A DNA stretch of 64,000 nucleotides, from positions 1-64,000 of the forward strand of contig JAAUZJ010000002.1 of NCBI GenBank assembly GCA_014804695.1, in the 5' to 3' direction. Below, piece after piece: positions 7,500 through 16,123 of the stretch (its first letter is position 1; the number at the start of each line of letters is the position of its first letter). This DNA comes from Lachnospiraceae bacterium (GTDB lineage: Bacteria; Bacillota; Clostridia; Lachnospirales; Lachnospiraceae). The position numbers and the translations under genes were made by a program. The notes beneath the pieces were generated by a model. That model worked only from the letters and a program-made list of their open reading frames with translations. It searched no databases and was not told where the DNA came from.

Positions 7500-8726
7500 A
7501 TGAAAATCTATGAAGAACTGCAGGCAAGAGGCTTGCTTGCACAGCTTACGGATGCTGATGAAATTCGTGAATTAATTAACAATGGAAAGGCAACCTTTTA
7601 TATCGGATTCGATCCGACTGCCGATAGTCTTCATGTAGGGCATTTTATGGCGCTGTGCCTGATGAAGAGATTGCAGGAAGCCGGTAATAAGCCGATTGCC
7701 TTAATAGGAGGCGGAACGGCTATGATAGGCGATCCGTCGGGAAGAAGCGATATGCGCAGCATGATGACAAAAGATATTATTGAACATAACTGCGAGTGCT
7801 TTAAGAAACAGATGAGTCGTTTTATTGACTTTTCAGAGGGTAAAGCGCTTATGGTCAATAATGCGGATTGGCTGACCAATTTAAATTACATTGAATTCAT
7901 CCGCGATGTGGGAGTGCATTTCAGCGTTAACCGTATGCTTACAGCGGAGTGCTATAAGCAGAGAATGGAAAAGGGCTTAAGCTTCCTTGAATTTAACTAC
8001 ATGATCATGCAAAGCTATGACTTTTTGGAGCTGTATCAAAGATATGGCTGCAATATGCAGTTTGGCGGTGACGACCAGTGGAGCAATATGCTTGGCGGAA
8101 CCGAGCTGATCCGCCGTAAATTAGGCAAAGATGCTTATGCAATGACGATCACACTGCTTCTTAATTCAGAGGGTAATAAGATGGGCAAGACGCAAAAAGG
8201 AGCAGTCTGGCTTGATCCTAATAAGACTACACCTTTTGAGTTTTATCAGTACTGGAGAAACGTCGCAGATGCGGATGTCCTCAAGTGCCTTCGCATGTTA
8301 ACGTTCCTGCCGCTTGAGCAGATTGATGAAATGGATAAGTGGGAGGGCAGCCAGTTAAACGAGGCAAAGGAAATTCTTGCTTATGAGCTTACCAATCTGG
8401 TACATGGACAAGAAGAGGCTGATAAGGCAAAAGAGGCGGCAAAAGCGCTTTTTGCAGGTGGCGGAAGCTCTGAAAATATGCCGACAGCAACTCTTAGCGA
8501 TGATAAGTTTGTAGACGGAAGTATTGATATACTTGGAATTCTGGTTGCATCCGGACTTGCGGCTTCACGTTCAGAGGCCCGCCGTGCAGTAGAACAGGGC
8601 GGCGTTACCGTTAAGGGCGAGCGTGAAAACGATGTAAAGAAATGCTATAGCAAGGATGAGATTGCAGCAGAAGAGTTTATTGTGAAAAAAGGTAAGAAGA
8701 GCTTCAAGAAGATAGTGGTCGAGTGA
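7500..8726 (+). CDS. tyrS: Tyrosyl-tRNA synthetase
   Basis: Class I synthetase that charges tRNA-Tyr. The 408-residue protein has the HIGH-type motif as HVGH (near residue 48), the tyrosine pocket segments FIGFDPTADSLHVGH and QFGGDDQW, the KMSKS-type loop as KMGKT (near residue 228), and a C-terminal S4 RNA-binding domain (about 343-408, with SRSEARRAVEQGGVTVKG). Start ATG 7500 follows AGAAGGGAG; a longer frame begins in the hairpin region at 7413 and is not credible. It is controlled by the T-box leader upstream and may be followed by read-through into the aldolase gene 58 bp downstream. Confidence 0.97.
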   Translation: MKIYEELQARGLLAQLTDADEIRELINNGKATFYIGFDPTADSLHVGHFMALCLMKRLQEAGNKPIALIGGGTAMIGDPSGRSDMRSMMTKDIIEHNCECFKKQMSRFIDFSEGKALMVNNADWLTNLNYIEFIRDVGVHFSVNRMLTAECYKQRMEKGLSFLEFNYMIMQSYDFLELYQRYGCNMQFGGDDQWSNMLGGTELIRRKLGKDAYAMTITLLLNSEGNKMGKTQKGAVWLDPNKTTPFEFYQYWRNVADADVLKCLRMLTFLPLEQIDEMDKWEGSQLNEAKEILAYELTNLVHGQEEADKAKEAAKALFAGGGSSENMPTATLSDDKFVDGSIDILGILVASGLAASRSEARRAVEQGGVTVKGERENDVKKCYSKDEIAAEEFIVKKGKKSFKKIVVE

Positions 8727-8784
8727 TATCGAAATAACGTTCAACAATCAATCGATTGACGTATAGAAAGAGAGGATAAACAAT

Positions 8785-9762
8785 ATGGCAAAAAAAGAGA
8801 GAACTTTAATGTCCTACACTCCGGAGATTAAGGTAATGGATTGTACGATAAGAGACGGTGGTCTTGTAAATGATTTCTTTTTTACGGACGAATTTGTAAA
8901 AGACTTATATAAGGCGAATATCAAGGCGGGCGTGGACTATATGGAATTCGGCTATAAGGCATCTAAGGAGATGTTTGACGTCAATAAGTTCGGTAAGTGG
9001 AAATTCTGTGATGATAAGGATATCCGCGCGATTGTAGGCGATAACAAAACCGATATGAAGATATCCGTTATGGCTGATGTAGGACGCTGCGATTATAAGA
9101 AAGACATACTTAATAAAAAGGACAGTCCAGTTGACCTTGTAAGAATTGCAACCTATATCAATACGATTCCGGCAGCAGTAGCTATGATTGAAGATTGCAC
9201 TAAGAAGGGTTATGAGACAACGGTTAACATAATGGCTATTTCCAAGTCAAATGATGTGGATATTGATGCGGCTCTTGAACTTTTGTGCCAGAGCAGTGTG
9301 GGCTGCATTTACCTTGTAGACAGCTACGGTTCACTCTATCCTGAACAGATTAGCAGACTTTCAGACAAGTACCTGGAGATAGCGGAAAAGCATGGTAAAA
9401 AAGTAGGAATCCATGCGCATAATAACCAGCAGCTTGCTTTTGCCAATACGATCGAGGCTTTGAGAAGAGGCGTAAGCTATCTGGATGCTACGGTAAGCAG
9501 TCTTGGACGCGGCTGTGGCAACTGCCCAAGCGAGCTTCTTTTAGGCTTTTTGAAAAATCCGAAATACACGATTAATCCGCTTTTGCAGTTTATAGAGAAG
9601 CATATTGTTCCGTTAAAAGAATCCGGTGTCGTATGGGGCTATGATGTGCCTTATCTTTTAACAGGTATTCTGAATCAGCATCCCAAGACTGCGATTCAGT
9701 TCTCAAAAGAGAATAGGAAGGATTACCATAGCTTTTATTTAGAGCTTTTGGATAATTTCTAA
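8785..9762 (+). CDS. HMGL-like aldolase-domain protein
   Basis: A 325-residue TIM-barrel protein of the HMG-CoA lyase / homocitrate synthase / 4-hydroxy-2-oxovalerate aldolase superfamily. The N-terminal DCTIRDGGLVNDF carries the superfamily's metal-binding Asp and the catalytic Arg, and HAHNNQ near residue 210 supplies the two metal-binding His. The DSYGS and ATVSSLGRGCGNCPSE segments also fit. It is shorter than isopropylmalate or homocitrate synthases and lacks their regulatory domain, so the reaction cannot be named; a carbon-carbon bond-cleaving or forming step on a 2-oxo acid is expected. RBS AGAGAGG precedes ATG 8785. It is closed by a strong terminator. Confidence 0.8.
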   Translation: MAKKERTLMSYTPEIKVMDCTIRDGGLVNDFFFTDEFVKDLYKANIKAGVDYMEFGYKASKEMFDVNKFGKWKFCDDKDIRAIVGDNKTDMKISVMADVGRCDYKKDILNKKDSPVDLVRIATYINTIPAAVAMIEDCTKKGYETTVNIMAISKSNDVDIDAALELLCQSSVGCIYLVDSYGSLYPEQISRLSDKYLEIAEKHGKKVGIHAHNNQQLAFANTIEALRRGVSYLDATVSSLGRGCGNCPSELLLGFLKNPKYTINPLLQFIEKHIVPLKESGVVWGYDVPYLLTGILNQHPKTAIQFSKENRKDYHSFYLELLDNF

Positions 9763-9782
9763 AAACATGAAATAAGGAATTA

Positions 9783-9820
9783 AAAATAACGAGTGTTCTT
9801 TTTCGAACACTCGTTATTTT
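9783..9820. terminator. Bidirectional terminator between convergent genes
   Basis: A perfect 16-bp stem (9783-9798 with 9805-9820) around a 6-nt loop, A-rich on the left and T-rich on the right, serving the aldolase gene on the plus strand and the aldo/keto reductase on the minus strand. Confidence 0.92.
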
Positions 9821-9859
9821 ATGACATCAGCACTAACAAATTCACCAATCGAAACTTAC

Positions 9860-10969
9860 CTAATTACGTTCGTATATATCCGCAAACTTCTCCAGCTCCC
9901 CACGGATTTCTATGTGCTGGGGGCAGATTCGTTCACACTTTCCGCATTTGACACAGTCCAAAGCCTTACCATGATTCATAGAATATCTCTCATAGTACAT
10001 ATTCGTCTTCTTGCCGGTGGCGGCATACATATTGTACAACCCGAAATAGGCGGGAATATTAATATTCTTAGGACATTCTTCCATACAGTACCTGCAGTTC
10101 GTGCATGGCGTCATATTGCGATTCACAATATCGGTAATCCGCTGCAGCATTTCATGCTCTTCCTTGTTAAGCGGATGAAAATCCTTCATGTATGAGGTGT
10201 TGTCCAAAACCTGCTCCAAAGTGCTCATGCCACTTAATACCATCATACAATTATCAAGAGATGCTGCATAACGGATGGCGTAGGATGCCGGTGAGCCTTT
10301 AGCGCCGCTTTTCCTCATTTCATTTATGGCTTCCGCAGGGAGATTTGCCAGGCTTCCGCCCTTTACAGGTTCCATGGCAATGATAGGTTTACCGTGACGG
10401 CAGGCAACCTCGTAGCAGGCGCCTGACTGAATGGCTGCACTGTTCCAGTCCAGATAATTGATCTGAAGCTGTACAAAGTCCATCTCCGGATATTTTGTCA
10501 GAATTTCGTCCAGTAGTTCTGCGTCATCATGATAGGAAAAACCAATGTTTTTCACCAGTTTTTGCTCTTTTAATCTTATAAGGAACTCAAAACCACCATA
10601 GTTTAAGGTGTTGGCATACCTTTCTTTTCCCATATTATGAAGCAGATAATAGTCAAAATATTCTACTCCGCAGCGGCGCAGTTGTTCTTCAAAATATCTT
10701 GGATATTCCTCTGCGGCCTTCACTCGCAGGATGGGCATTTTATCCACCAGAATATATTGCTCACGGGGATAGCGGTCTACCAGACAACGCTTTGCAGCGC
10801 CTTCTGATTGTTCTCCGTGATAAGGGTATGCTGTGTCGAAATAAACAAAGCCCTGATTCATGAAATGATCCACCATTTGACACAACTGTTCATAGTCAAT
10901 GCTTTTTACATCATCCGGATTCGTCAGCGGAAGCCTCATCATTCCAAAGCCTAATTTTTTTGAGTTCAT
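9860..10969 (-). CDS. Aldo/keto reductase with C-terminal 2x[4Fe-4S] domain
   Basis: A 369-residue protein. The N-terminal about 270 residues are an aldo/keto reductase barrel: GFGMMRLPL, FDTAYPYH (catalytic Asp and Tyr), a Lys in LVDKMP, and LLHNMG with the active-site His. Residues about 285-345 carry two ferredoxin-type clusters, C-x2-C-x2-C-x3-CP in CTNCRYCMEECP and again in CVKCGKCERICP. This fusion is common in anaerobes and implies electron transfer in the cytoplasm; the substrate is not known. The start has AAGGAGG nine bases upstream. It reads in the same direction as aroC and follows it by 37 bp, so the two may be co-transcribed. Confidence 0.9.
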   Translation of the reverse strand: MNSKKLGFGMMRLPLTNPDDVKSIDYEQLCQMVDHFMNQGFVYFDTAYPYHGEQSEGAAKRCLVDRYPREQYILVDKMPILRVKAAEEYPRYFEEQLRRCGVEYFDYYLLHNMGKERYANTLNYGGFEFLIRLKEQKLVKNIGFSYHDDAELLDEILTKYPEMDFVQLQINYLDWNSAAIQSGACYEVACRHGKPIIAMEPVKGGSLANLPAEAINEMRKSGAKGSPASYAIRYAASLDNCMMVLSGMSTLEQVLDNTSYMKDFHPLNKEEHEMLQRITDIVNRNMTPCTNCRYCMEECPKNINIPAYFGLYNMYAATGKKTNMYYERYSMNHGKALDCVKCGKCERICPQHIEIRGELEKFADIYERN

Positions 10970-11005
10970 ATGTATTTTTCCTCCTTATAAATAAGAATAA
11001 AATAC

Positions 11006-12106
11006 TTACTCCCCATAAACCTTCCGAAGATTCTCCACACGAGCCCCCATATTAACAAGCATAGCATCAAGCAGTGTAATAGCCGCCATAGCTTCCACAA
11101 CCACCACAGCTCTTGGAACTACGACAGGATCATGTCTTCCTTTTATTGCAATCTCAATATCCTCGCCTTTGTTATTTACCGTCTGCTGCTTTTTAAATAT
11201 TGAAGGAGTCGGCTTTATATGTGCTCGGAAGATAATAGTATCGCCGTCGCTGATTCCGCCCAAAATGCCGCCGGCGTGATTGGTTGACTTACATACCTTA
11301 TCACCTTGCATTACAAAAGAGTCGTTATTTTCACTGCCTCTGCGTGTAGAAACCTGTATTCCGTCACCGATTTCAACTGCCTTGACAGCGCCTATGGACA
11401 TAATGGCCTTAGCTATATCGGAATCCAGTTTATCAAAAACCGGTTCACCGATACCTGCGGGGCAGCCCTCTATTTTACATTCGATAACTCCGCCGGCAGA
11501 ATCATAGTCCTTCATACATTCAGCCAGATATGCTTCGGCCTCTTTAGATGCTTCGTAATCAGGCATGCAGGTAGGTGTGTCTAAAATAGCCTGCGGGTTA
11601 AATTTATTTTCATCAATTCCTACAGGACCTATAGATTTAGTATATGCACAAAGATGAATTCCCAGTGTATTTAATAATTTAGAAGCAACCGCGCCTGCCG
11701 CCACGCGTCCGATGGTTTCCCTTGCGGATGAACGTCCGCCGCCTCTGTAATCGCGGAAACCGTATTTGGCGTCAAAAGTATAATCGGCATGGCCGGGGCG
11801 GTAGTAGCTTGCAATCTCACTATAATCGGAAGAACGCTGCGAAGTATTGTGTACAATAAGTGAAATCGGCGTTCCGGTAGTTTTTCCCTCAAATACGCCG
11901 GAGAGGATTTCTACCTTATCATCTTCCTTTCTGGGAGTGGAGATTTTGGTCTTACCGGGCTTGCGGCGGTCTAAAAAGATCTGAATGTCATCCTCAGATA
12001 AAGGAAGACCGGCCGGGCAGCCGTCGATAACTACCCCAAGCGCTTTACCATGAGATTCTCCCCATGTTGTTATTTTAAAAAGTTTACCATAAGATGAACC
12101 TGACAT
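11006..12106 (-). CDS. aroC: Chorismate synthase
   Basis: Last step of the shikimate pathway: removes phosphate from 5-enolpyruvylshikimate-3-phosphate to give chorismate, using reduced FMN. The 366-residue protein has the family signatures GESHGKALGVVIDGCPAG at the N-terminus, RPGHADYTF, the FRDYRGGGRSSARET segment, and GRHDPVVVPRAVVV near the end. ATG 12106 is chosen because GAAAGGA lies 10 bp upstream; the longer frame uses a TTG that overlaps that site. It is transcribed ahead of the aldo/keto reductase. Confidence 0.97.
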   Translation of the reverse strand: MSGSSYGKLFKITTWGESHGKALGVVIDGCPAGLPLSEDDIQIFLDRRKPGKTKISTPRKEDDKVEILSGVFEGKTTGTPISLIVHNTSQRSSDYSEIASYYRPGHADYTFDAKYGFRDYRGGGRSSARETIGRVAAGAVASKLLNTLGIHLCAYTKSIGPVGIDENKFNPQAILDTPTCMPDYEASKEAEAYLAECMKDYDSAGGVIECKIEGCPAGIGEPVFDKLDSDIAKAIMSIGAVKAVEIGDGIQVSTRRGSENNDSFVMQGDKVCKSTNHAGGILGGISDGDTIIFRAHIKPTPSIFKKQQTVNNKGEDIEIAIKGRHDPVVVPRAVVVVEAMAAITLLDAMLVNMGARVENLRKVYGE

Positions 12107-12331
12107 AATATGTGTTCCTTTCAAGGTTTAGTATGTTTCGCAATTGATTATCCAGTTTGTTTACGTAGAAGTATAACATAAATTTTATATCAAGAAAAGT
12201 AGCGATAAATTCGGTAGGAAATTTTTACATACTTTACATAACAAAAAAAGATGTACAAATAAAAAATATGTGTTATTATATATATTGAGTTATTAGAAAG
12301 TTATTAAAATAGGAAAGTGACGTACAAATAG

Positions 12332-13408
12332 ATGAAGGATACTTTTCGTGAAAAAGTTAGGCATAAATTTATGTCTATCGCAAAAAAGCATAGAGTTCTG
12401 ACATTGCCCTGTTTGGCGGTTATGACGGTGATATTGATCATATATCATATATGTATGCATTTTGCAACGAACGGCAAACGTTATGTCGGTATTGCATTAT
12501 CGCTGTTATTTTTTGTGTCAAGCTGCAGTTTTTCTTTTGCTGTTTTTACAGGACAGTCGGGATTTATTAAGACGCAGGAATCATATAATGAGGTTGTTGC
12601 ATATTCAGACGTAGAGTTGGCGGCTGAAGTAGAGGTTGAACCTGATGACAGTCTGCTTGAAAGTGACGAAGGCACTTGGAAGGAAGATGAGTCATCTGAA
12701 TATACTGGAGACGAGGGCGCATATACTCTGGATGATATTTTGGAAAGTTCAGAACATTATGCTGTAGGAGATAAGAATCAGGATAATGATCCGGAAGCTG
12801 CAGAAAACGGAACCGGGGCAGAGGAAACACCGGTTTTTGACAGCAGTGACTGGCGGCTTATTTTAATAAATAAACAGCATCCGATACCGGATGATTATAG
12901 CTTTGAGCTTGGTTCCATCAAAGGGAATATGAAATGTGATGAGCGGATTATTACAGACCTGCTTGATATGATGCATGCGGCTAAGTCTGACGGCTACAAT
13001 CTTATGATCAAATCCCCATACAGGACGGATGACAGGCAGGAGAATAACTTTAACGAGAGAATTAAGAGTTATATGAAACAGGGCTATTCTTATATGGATG
13101 CATATAAGGCAACTTCGCGCGTAATTACAATACCCGGTTCAAGTGAGCATCAGGTTGGACTTGCGATTGATATTACTTCGGATACATATCCCGATCTGAA
13201 GCAGGGGTTTGGAGAAACCGAGGCAGGCAAATGGCTTGAAGAACATAGCTGTGAATATGGTTTCATTGTAAGATATCCGGAAAACAAGGAGTATATTACC
13301 AGTATTGATTATGAACCCTGGCATTTCCGTTATGTTGGAAAAGATGCAGCTACAATTATTATGCAGGAAGGCATCTGTTTAGAAGAATTCTGGGACAAAT
13401 ATTTATAG
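12332..13408 (+). CDS. VanY-family D-alanyl-D-alanine carboxypeptidase (membrane-anchored)
   Basis: A 358-residue protein. A basic N-terminus is followed by one or two hydrophobic segments (about residues 23-45 and 50-72) that anchor it, an acidic low-complexity linker (about 85-165), and a VanY domain (about 190-355). Zinc ligands are visible in SSEHQVGLAID (His and Asp) and EPWHFRYVG (His), with a catalytic Glu in the last motif. It should trim the terminal D-Ala of peptidoglycan stem peptides outside the membrane. This is a normal wall-remodelling enzyme; there are no vanH/A/X genes nearby to suggest vancomycin resistance. The ribosome binding site (AGGAAAG) is rather far from ATG 12332, so an ATG at 12371 is possible. 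Confidence 0.87.
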   Translation: MKDTFREKVRHKFMSIAKKHRVLTLPCLAVMTVILIIYHICMHFATNGKRYVGIALSLLFFVSSCSFSFAVFTGQSGFIKTQESYNEVVAYSDVELAAEVEVEPDDSLLESDEGTWKEDESSEYTGDEGAYTLDDILESSEHYAVGDKNQDNDPEAAENGTGAEETPVFDSSDWRLILINKQHPIPDDYSFELGSIKGNMKCDERIITDLLDMMHAAKSDGYNLMIKSPYRTDDRQENNFNERIKSYMKQGYSYMDAYKATSRVITIPGSSEHQVGLAIDITSDTYPDLKQGFGETEAGKWLEEHSCEYGFIVRYPENKEYITSIDYEPWHFRYVGKDAATIIMQEGICLEEFWDKYL

Positions 13409-13446
13409 GTACATTATTTTGGGTTTAAAATGGAGACTTACAGTTC

Positions 13447-14568
13447 ATGTATAGAATCATAAAGCAGGAAGGCAGAGCGAGGCTTGGTGAATTTACCACT
13501 GTACATGGTGTGATACAGACACCGGTTTTTATGAATGTGGGTACGGTGGCTGCGATTAAAGGCGCTGTTTCGACGCAGGAACTTATGCAGATAGGAACAC
13601 AGGTGGAGTTATCCAATACTTATCATCTGCATGTAAGACCTGGGGATGAGGTTATAAAAAAACTCGGTGGTTTACATAAGTTTATGCGTTGGGAACGACC
13701 GATTTTGACTGATTCCGGCGGGTTTCAGGTTTTTTCGTTGGCAAAGCTTCGCAGGATTAAAGAAGAGGGAGTTTATTTTAATTCCCACATAGACGGAAGG
13801 AAAATTTTCATGGGTCCGGAGGAGAGTATGCAGATACAATCCAATCTGGGCTCTACGATTGCAATGGCATTCGATGAATGTCCGCCGAGCACAGCAGAGA
13901 GGGATTATGTGCAAAATTCCGTAGAACGGACTACAAGATGGCTTGAACGCTGTAAAAATGAGATTGGCAGGCTTAACTTGTTAGAGGATACAATTAATAA
14001 AGAACAGATGTTATTTGGCATCAATCAGGGTGCCATTTTTGATGATATAAGGATCGAACATGCAAAAAGGATTGCGGAGTTTGATCTGGACGGATACGCG
14101 CTTGGCGGTCTGGCGGTAGGTGAGAGCCACGAGCAGATGTATCATATAATCGAAGAGACGGTTCCTTATCTGCCTAAAGATAAGCCCGTATATTTAATGG
14201 GCGTTGGAACTCCGGCGAATATTTTAGAAGCGGTGGAGCGGGGCGTAGACTTTTTTGACTGTGTATATCCAAGCAGAAACGGCAGACATGGACATGTGTA
14301 TACAAATCATGGTAAACTTAATCTGTTCAATGCAAAGTATGAGTTGGATGATAGCCCTATTGAAGAGGGCTGTGGCTGCCCGGTATGTCAAAACGGTTAT
14401 TCAAGAGCCTATATAAGACATCTTCTTAAGGCCGGGGAAATGCTTGGGATGCGCTTTTGCGTGCTGCATAATCTTTATTTTTATAATACTATGATGACTG
14501 AGATCAGGGATGCACTGGGCAGGGGAGAATTTGCAGATTACAAAAAAAAGAAGCTTGAAGGTTTATAA
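13447..14568 (+). CDS. tgt: tRNA-guanine transglycosylase
   Basis: Exchanges guanine at the wobble position of GUN-anticodon tRNAs for preQ1 on the way to queuosine. The 373-residue protein has the substrate-binding LTDSGGFQVFSL (active-site Asp) near residue 90, the GGLAVGE motif, the catalytic-Asp region FDCVYPSRNGRHG, and the zinc site C-x-C-x2-C followed by His (CGCPVCQNGY...LHNL). Length is normal for bacteria. It is followed 66 bp later by yajC, a common pairing in bacteria. Confidence 0.97.
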   Translation: MYRIIKQEGRARLGEFTTVHGVIQTPVFMNVGTVAAIKGAVSTQELMQIGTQVELSNTYHLHVRPGDEVIKKLGGLHKFMRWERPILTDSGGFQVFSLAKLRRIKEEGVYFNSHIDGRKIFMGPEESMQIQSNLGSTIAMAFDECPPSTAERDYVQNSVERTTRWLERCKNEIGRLNLLEDTINKEQMLFGINQGAIFDDIRIEHAKRIAEFDLDGYALGGLAVGESHEQMYHIIEETVPYLPKDKPVYLMGVGTPANILEAVERGVDFFDCVYPSRNGRHGHVYTNHGKLNLFNAKYELDDSPIEEGCGCPVCQNGYSRAYIRHLLKAGEMLGMRFCVLHNLYFYNTMMTEIRDALGRGEFADYKKKKLEGL

Positions 14569-14634
14569 AAGGACTTGTTTTCTTCGCATGTTTTGTGTAT
14601 AGTTGTATAAGGAATGAAAGGAGAATTTGTAACT

Positions 14635-14952
14635 ATGGGAATATTATTGACAGCGGAAGAGGAAATGACTTCCGGCGGTATGGGTATTTTTACGATTATA
14701 TATATTGTTGTAATCGTAGCCGCTATGTATTTTATTATGATCCGTCCACAGAAAAAGGAGCAAAAAAGGGTAGCTGCCATGCTTGCGGATCTTGGGGTAG
14801 GCGACTCTGTTTTAACAAGCAGCGGCTTTTACGGAATAATCATTGATATTACGGATGATACCGTTATCGTAGAGTTCGGAAATAACAAAAACTGTCGTAT
14901 TCCGATGCAGAAGTCGGCTATCGTGCAGATTGAGAAGCCGGACGCAGAATAG
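14635..14952 (+). CDS. yajC: Preprotein translocase subunit YajC
   Basis: Accessory subunit of the Sec translocon that associates with SecDF. The 105-residue protein has a single N-terminal membrane helix (about 17-36, IFTIIYIVVIVAAMYF) followed by the family motif MIRPQKKEQKR and a small cytoplasmic beta domain (GVGDSVLTSSGFYG...VEFGNNK). ATG 14635 is chosen because GAAAGGAG lies 12 bp upstream, whereas the earlier ATG overlaps that site. SecDF is not in this window. Confidence 0.93.
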   Translation: MGILLTAEEEMTSGGMGIFTIIYIVVIVAAMYFIMIRPQKKEQKRVAAMLADLGVGDSVLTSSGFYGIIIDITDDTVIVEFGNNKNCRIPMQKSAIVQIEKPDAE

Positions 14953-14969
14953 AGGTTGTCATGTAAGTA

Positions 14970-14994
14970 AGATGCATTTCGGTGCATCTTCTTT
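14970..14994 (+). terminator. Weak terminator-like hairpin after yajC
   Basis: AAGATGCA pairs with TGCATCTT across a 6-nt TTTCGG loop. The tail is only CTTTGTT, so termination is likely partial and leuB could be read in part from upstream. Confidence 0.5.
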
Positions 14995-15036
14995 GTTAGG
15001 ATAAGTTTAGTGTATATATGAAAGGGGCATAAGAGG

Positions 15037-16119
15037 ATGGAATTAAATATTACATGTATTCCGGGAGACGGAATCGGACCGGAAATTGTAGCTGAGGCTA
15101 AGAAGGTACTGGATGCTGTTGCAGTTAAGTTTGGACATACAATGAAATATACGGATATTCTGATGGGAGGAGCGTCCATTGATGCGTATGGTGTGCCGCT
15201 TACGGATGAAGCTATAGAAACCGCCAAGAGTGCGGATGCGGTGCTTATGGGTTCGATAGGAGGAAATACAACCACTTCACCCTGGTATAAACTGCCTCCT
15301 AATTTAAGACCGGAAGCGGGACTTCTTGGAATCAGGAAGGCACTTAATCTATTTGCAAACTTAAGACCGGCGGTGCTTTATGAAGAACTGGCGGGAGCAT
15401 GTCCGTTAAAAGAAGAGATTTCCGCAGCGGGCTTTGACATGCTTATTATGAGAGAGTTGACAGGCGGTCTTTATTTCGGTGAGCGTAAGACGGTTGAGGA
15501 AAACGGTGTGTTAAAAGCTATTGATACGTTAACTTATGATGAGAATGAGATCCGCCGTATTGCCATTAAAGGCTTTGATATAGCAATGAAGAGAAGAAAG
15601 AAAGTTACCAGTGTAGATAAGGCAAACGTACTGGATTCTTCAAGACTTTGGAGAAAAGTAGTGGAAGAGGTAGCAAAGGATTATCCGGAAGTTACGTTAG
15701 AGCATATGCTGGTGGATAACTGCGCTATGCAGCTTGTAAAAGATCCTGCACAGTTTGACGTTATACTTACCGAAAATATGTTCGGTGACATTTTATCGGA
15801 TGAAGCAAGTATGGTAACCGGTTCCATAGGAATGTTAGCTTCCGCTTCGTTAAATGACTCTAAGTTCGGCTTATACGAGCCAAGTCATGGTTCCGCGCCC
15901 GATATCGCGGGAAAAGATATTGCCAACCCGATTGCAACAATACTTTCAGCATCAATGATGTTACGTTACAGTTTTGATTTAGACAAGGAAGCCGATGCAA
16001 TTGATAACGCGGTAAAGAGCGTATTAAAGGAAGGCTATAGAACGGTTGACATAATGTCTGCGGGTTGTTCCCAGGTCGGCTGTAAGCAGATGGGAGATTT
16101 ACTCGCGCAAAGGATATAG
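15037..16119 (+). CDS. leuB: 3-isopropylmalate dehydrogenase
   Basis: Oxidises and decarboxylates 3-isopropylmalate to 2-oxoisocaproate in leucine synthesis, with NAD and a divalent metal. The 360-residue protein has the N-terminal PGDGIGPEI, the Arg-rich substrate site ([22 protein letters not shown]), the Lys and Asp of the metal site ([30 protein letters not shown] [10 protein letters not shown]), and NAD site [13 protein letters not shown]. Normal length. leuA and leuCD are not in this window. The next gene starts 4 bp after its stop. Confidence 0.97.
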   Translation: MELNITCIPGDGIGPEIVAEAKKVLDAVAVKFGHTMKYTDILMGGASIDAYGVPLTDEAIETAKSADAVLMGSIGGNTTTSPWYKLPPNLRPEAGLLGIRKALNLFANLRPAVLYEELAGACPLKEEISAAGFDMLIMRELTGGLYFGERKTVEENGVLKAIDTLTYDENEIRRIAIKGFDIAMKRRKKVTSVDKANVLDSSRLWRKVVEEVAKDYPEVTLEHMLVDNCAMQLVKDPAQFDVILTENMFGDILSDEASMVTGSIGMLASASLNDSKFGLYEPSHGSAPDIAGKDIANPIATILSASMMLRYSFDLDKEADAIDNAVKSVLKEGYRTVDIMSAGCSQVGCKQMGDLLAQRI

Positions 16120-16123
16120 GCTT

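Noticed and set aside
12224..12241. 9-bp direct repeat TTTACATAC/TTTACATAA before the VanY gene, considered as a WalR site
   Set aside because: Half sites are spaced by 3 and not 5 bp when read as TGTAAA, so it does not fit the consensus; low complexity A/T region.
12332..13408. Vancomycin-resistance gene (vanY)
   Set aside because: No vanRS, vanH, ligase or vanX nearby; VanY-like carboxypeptidases are ordinary wall enzymes in Clostridia.
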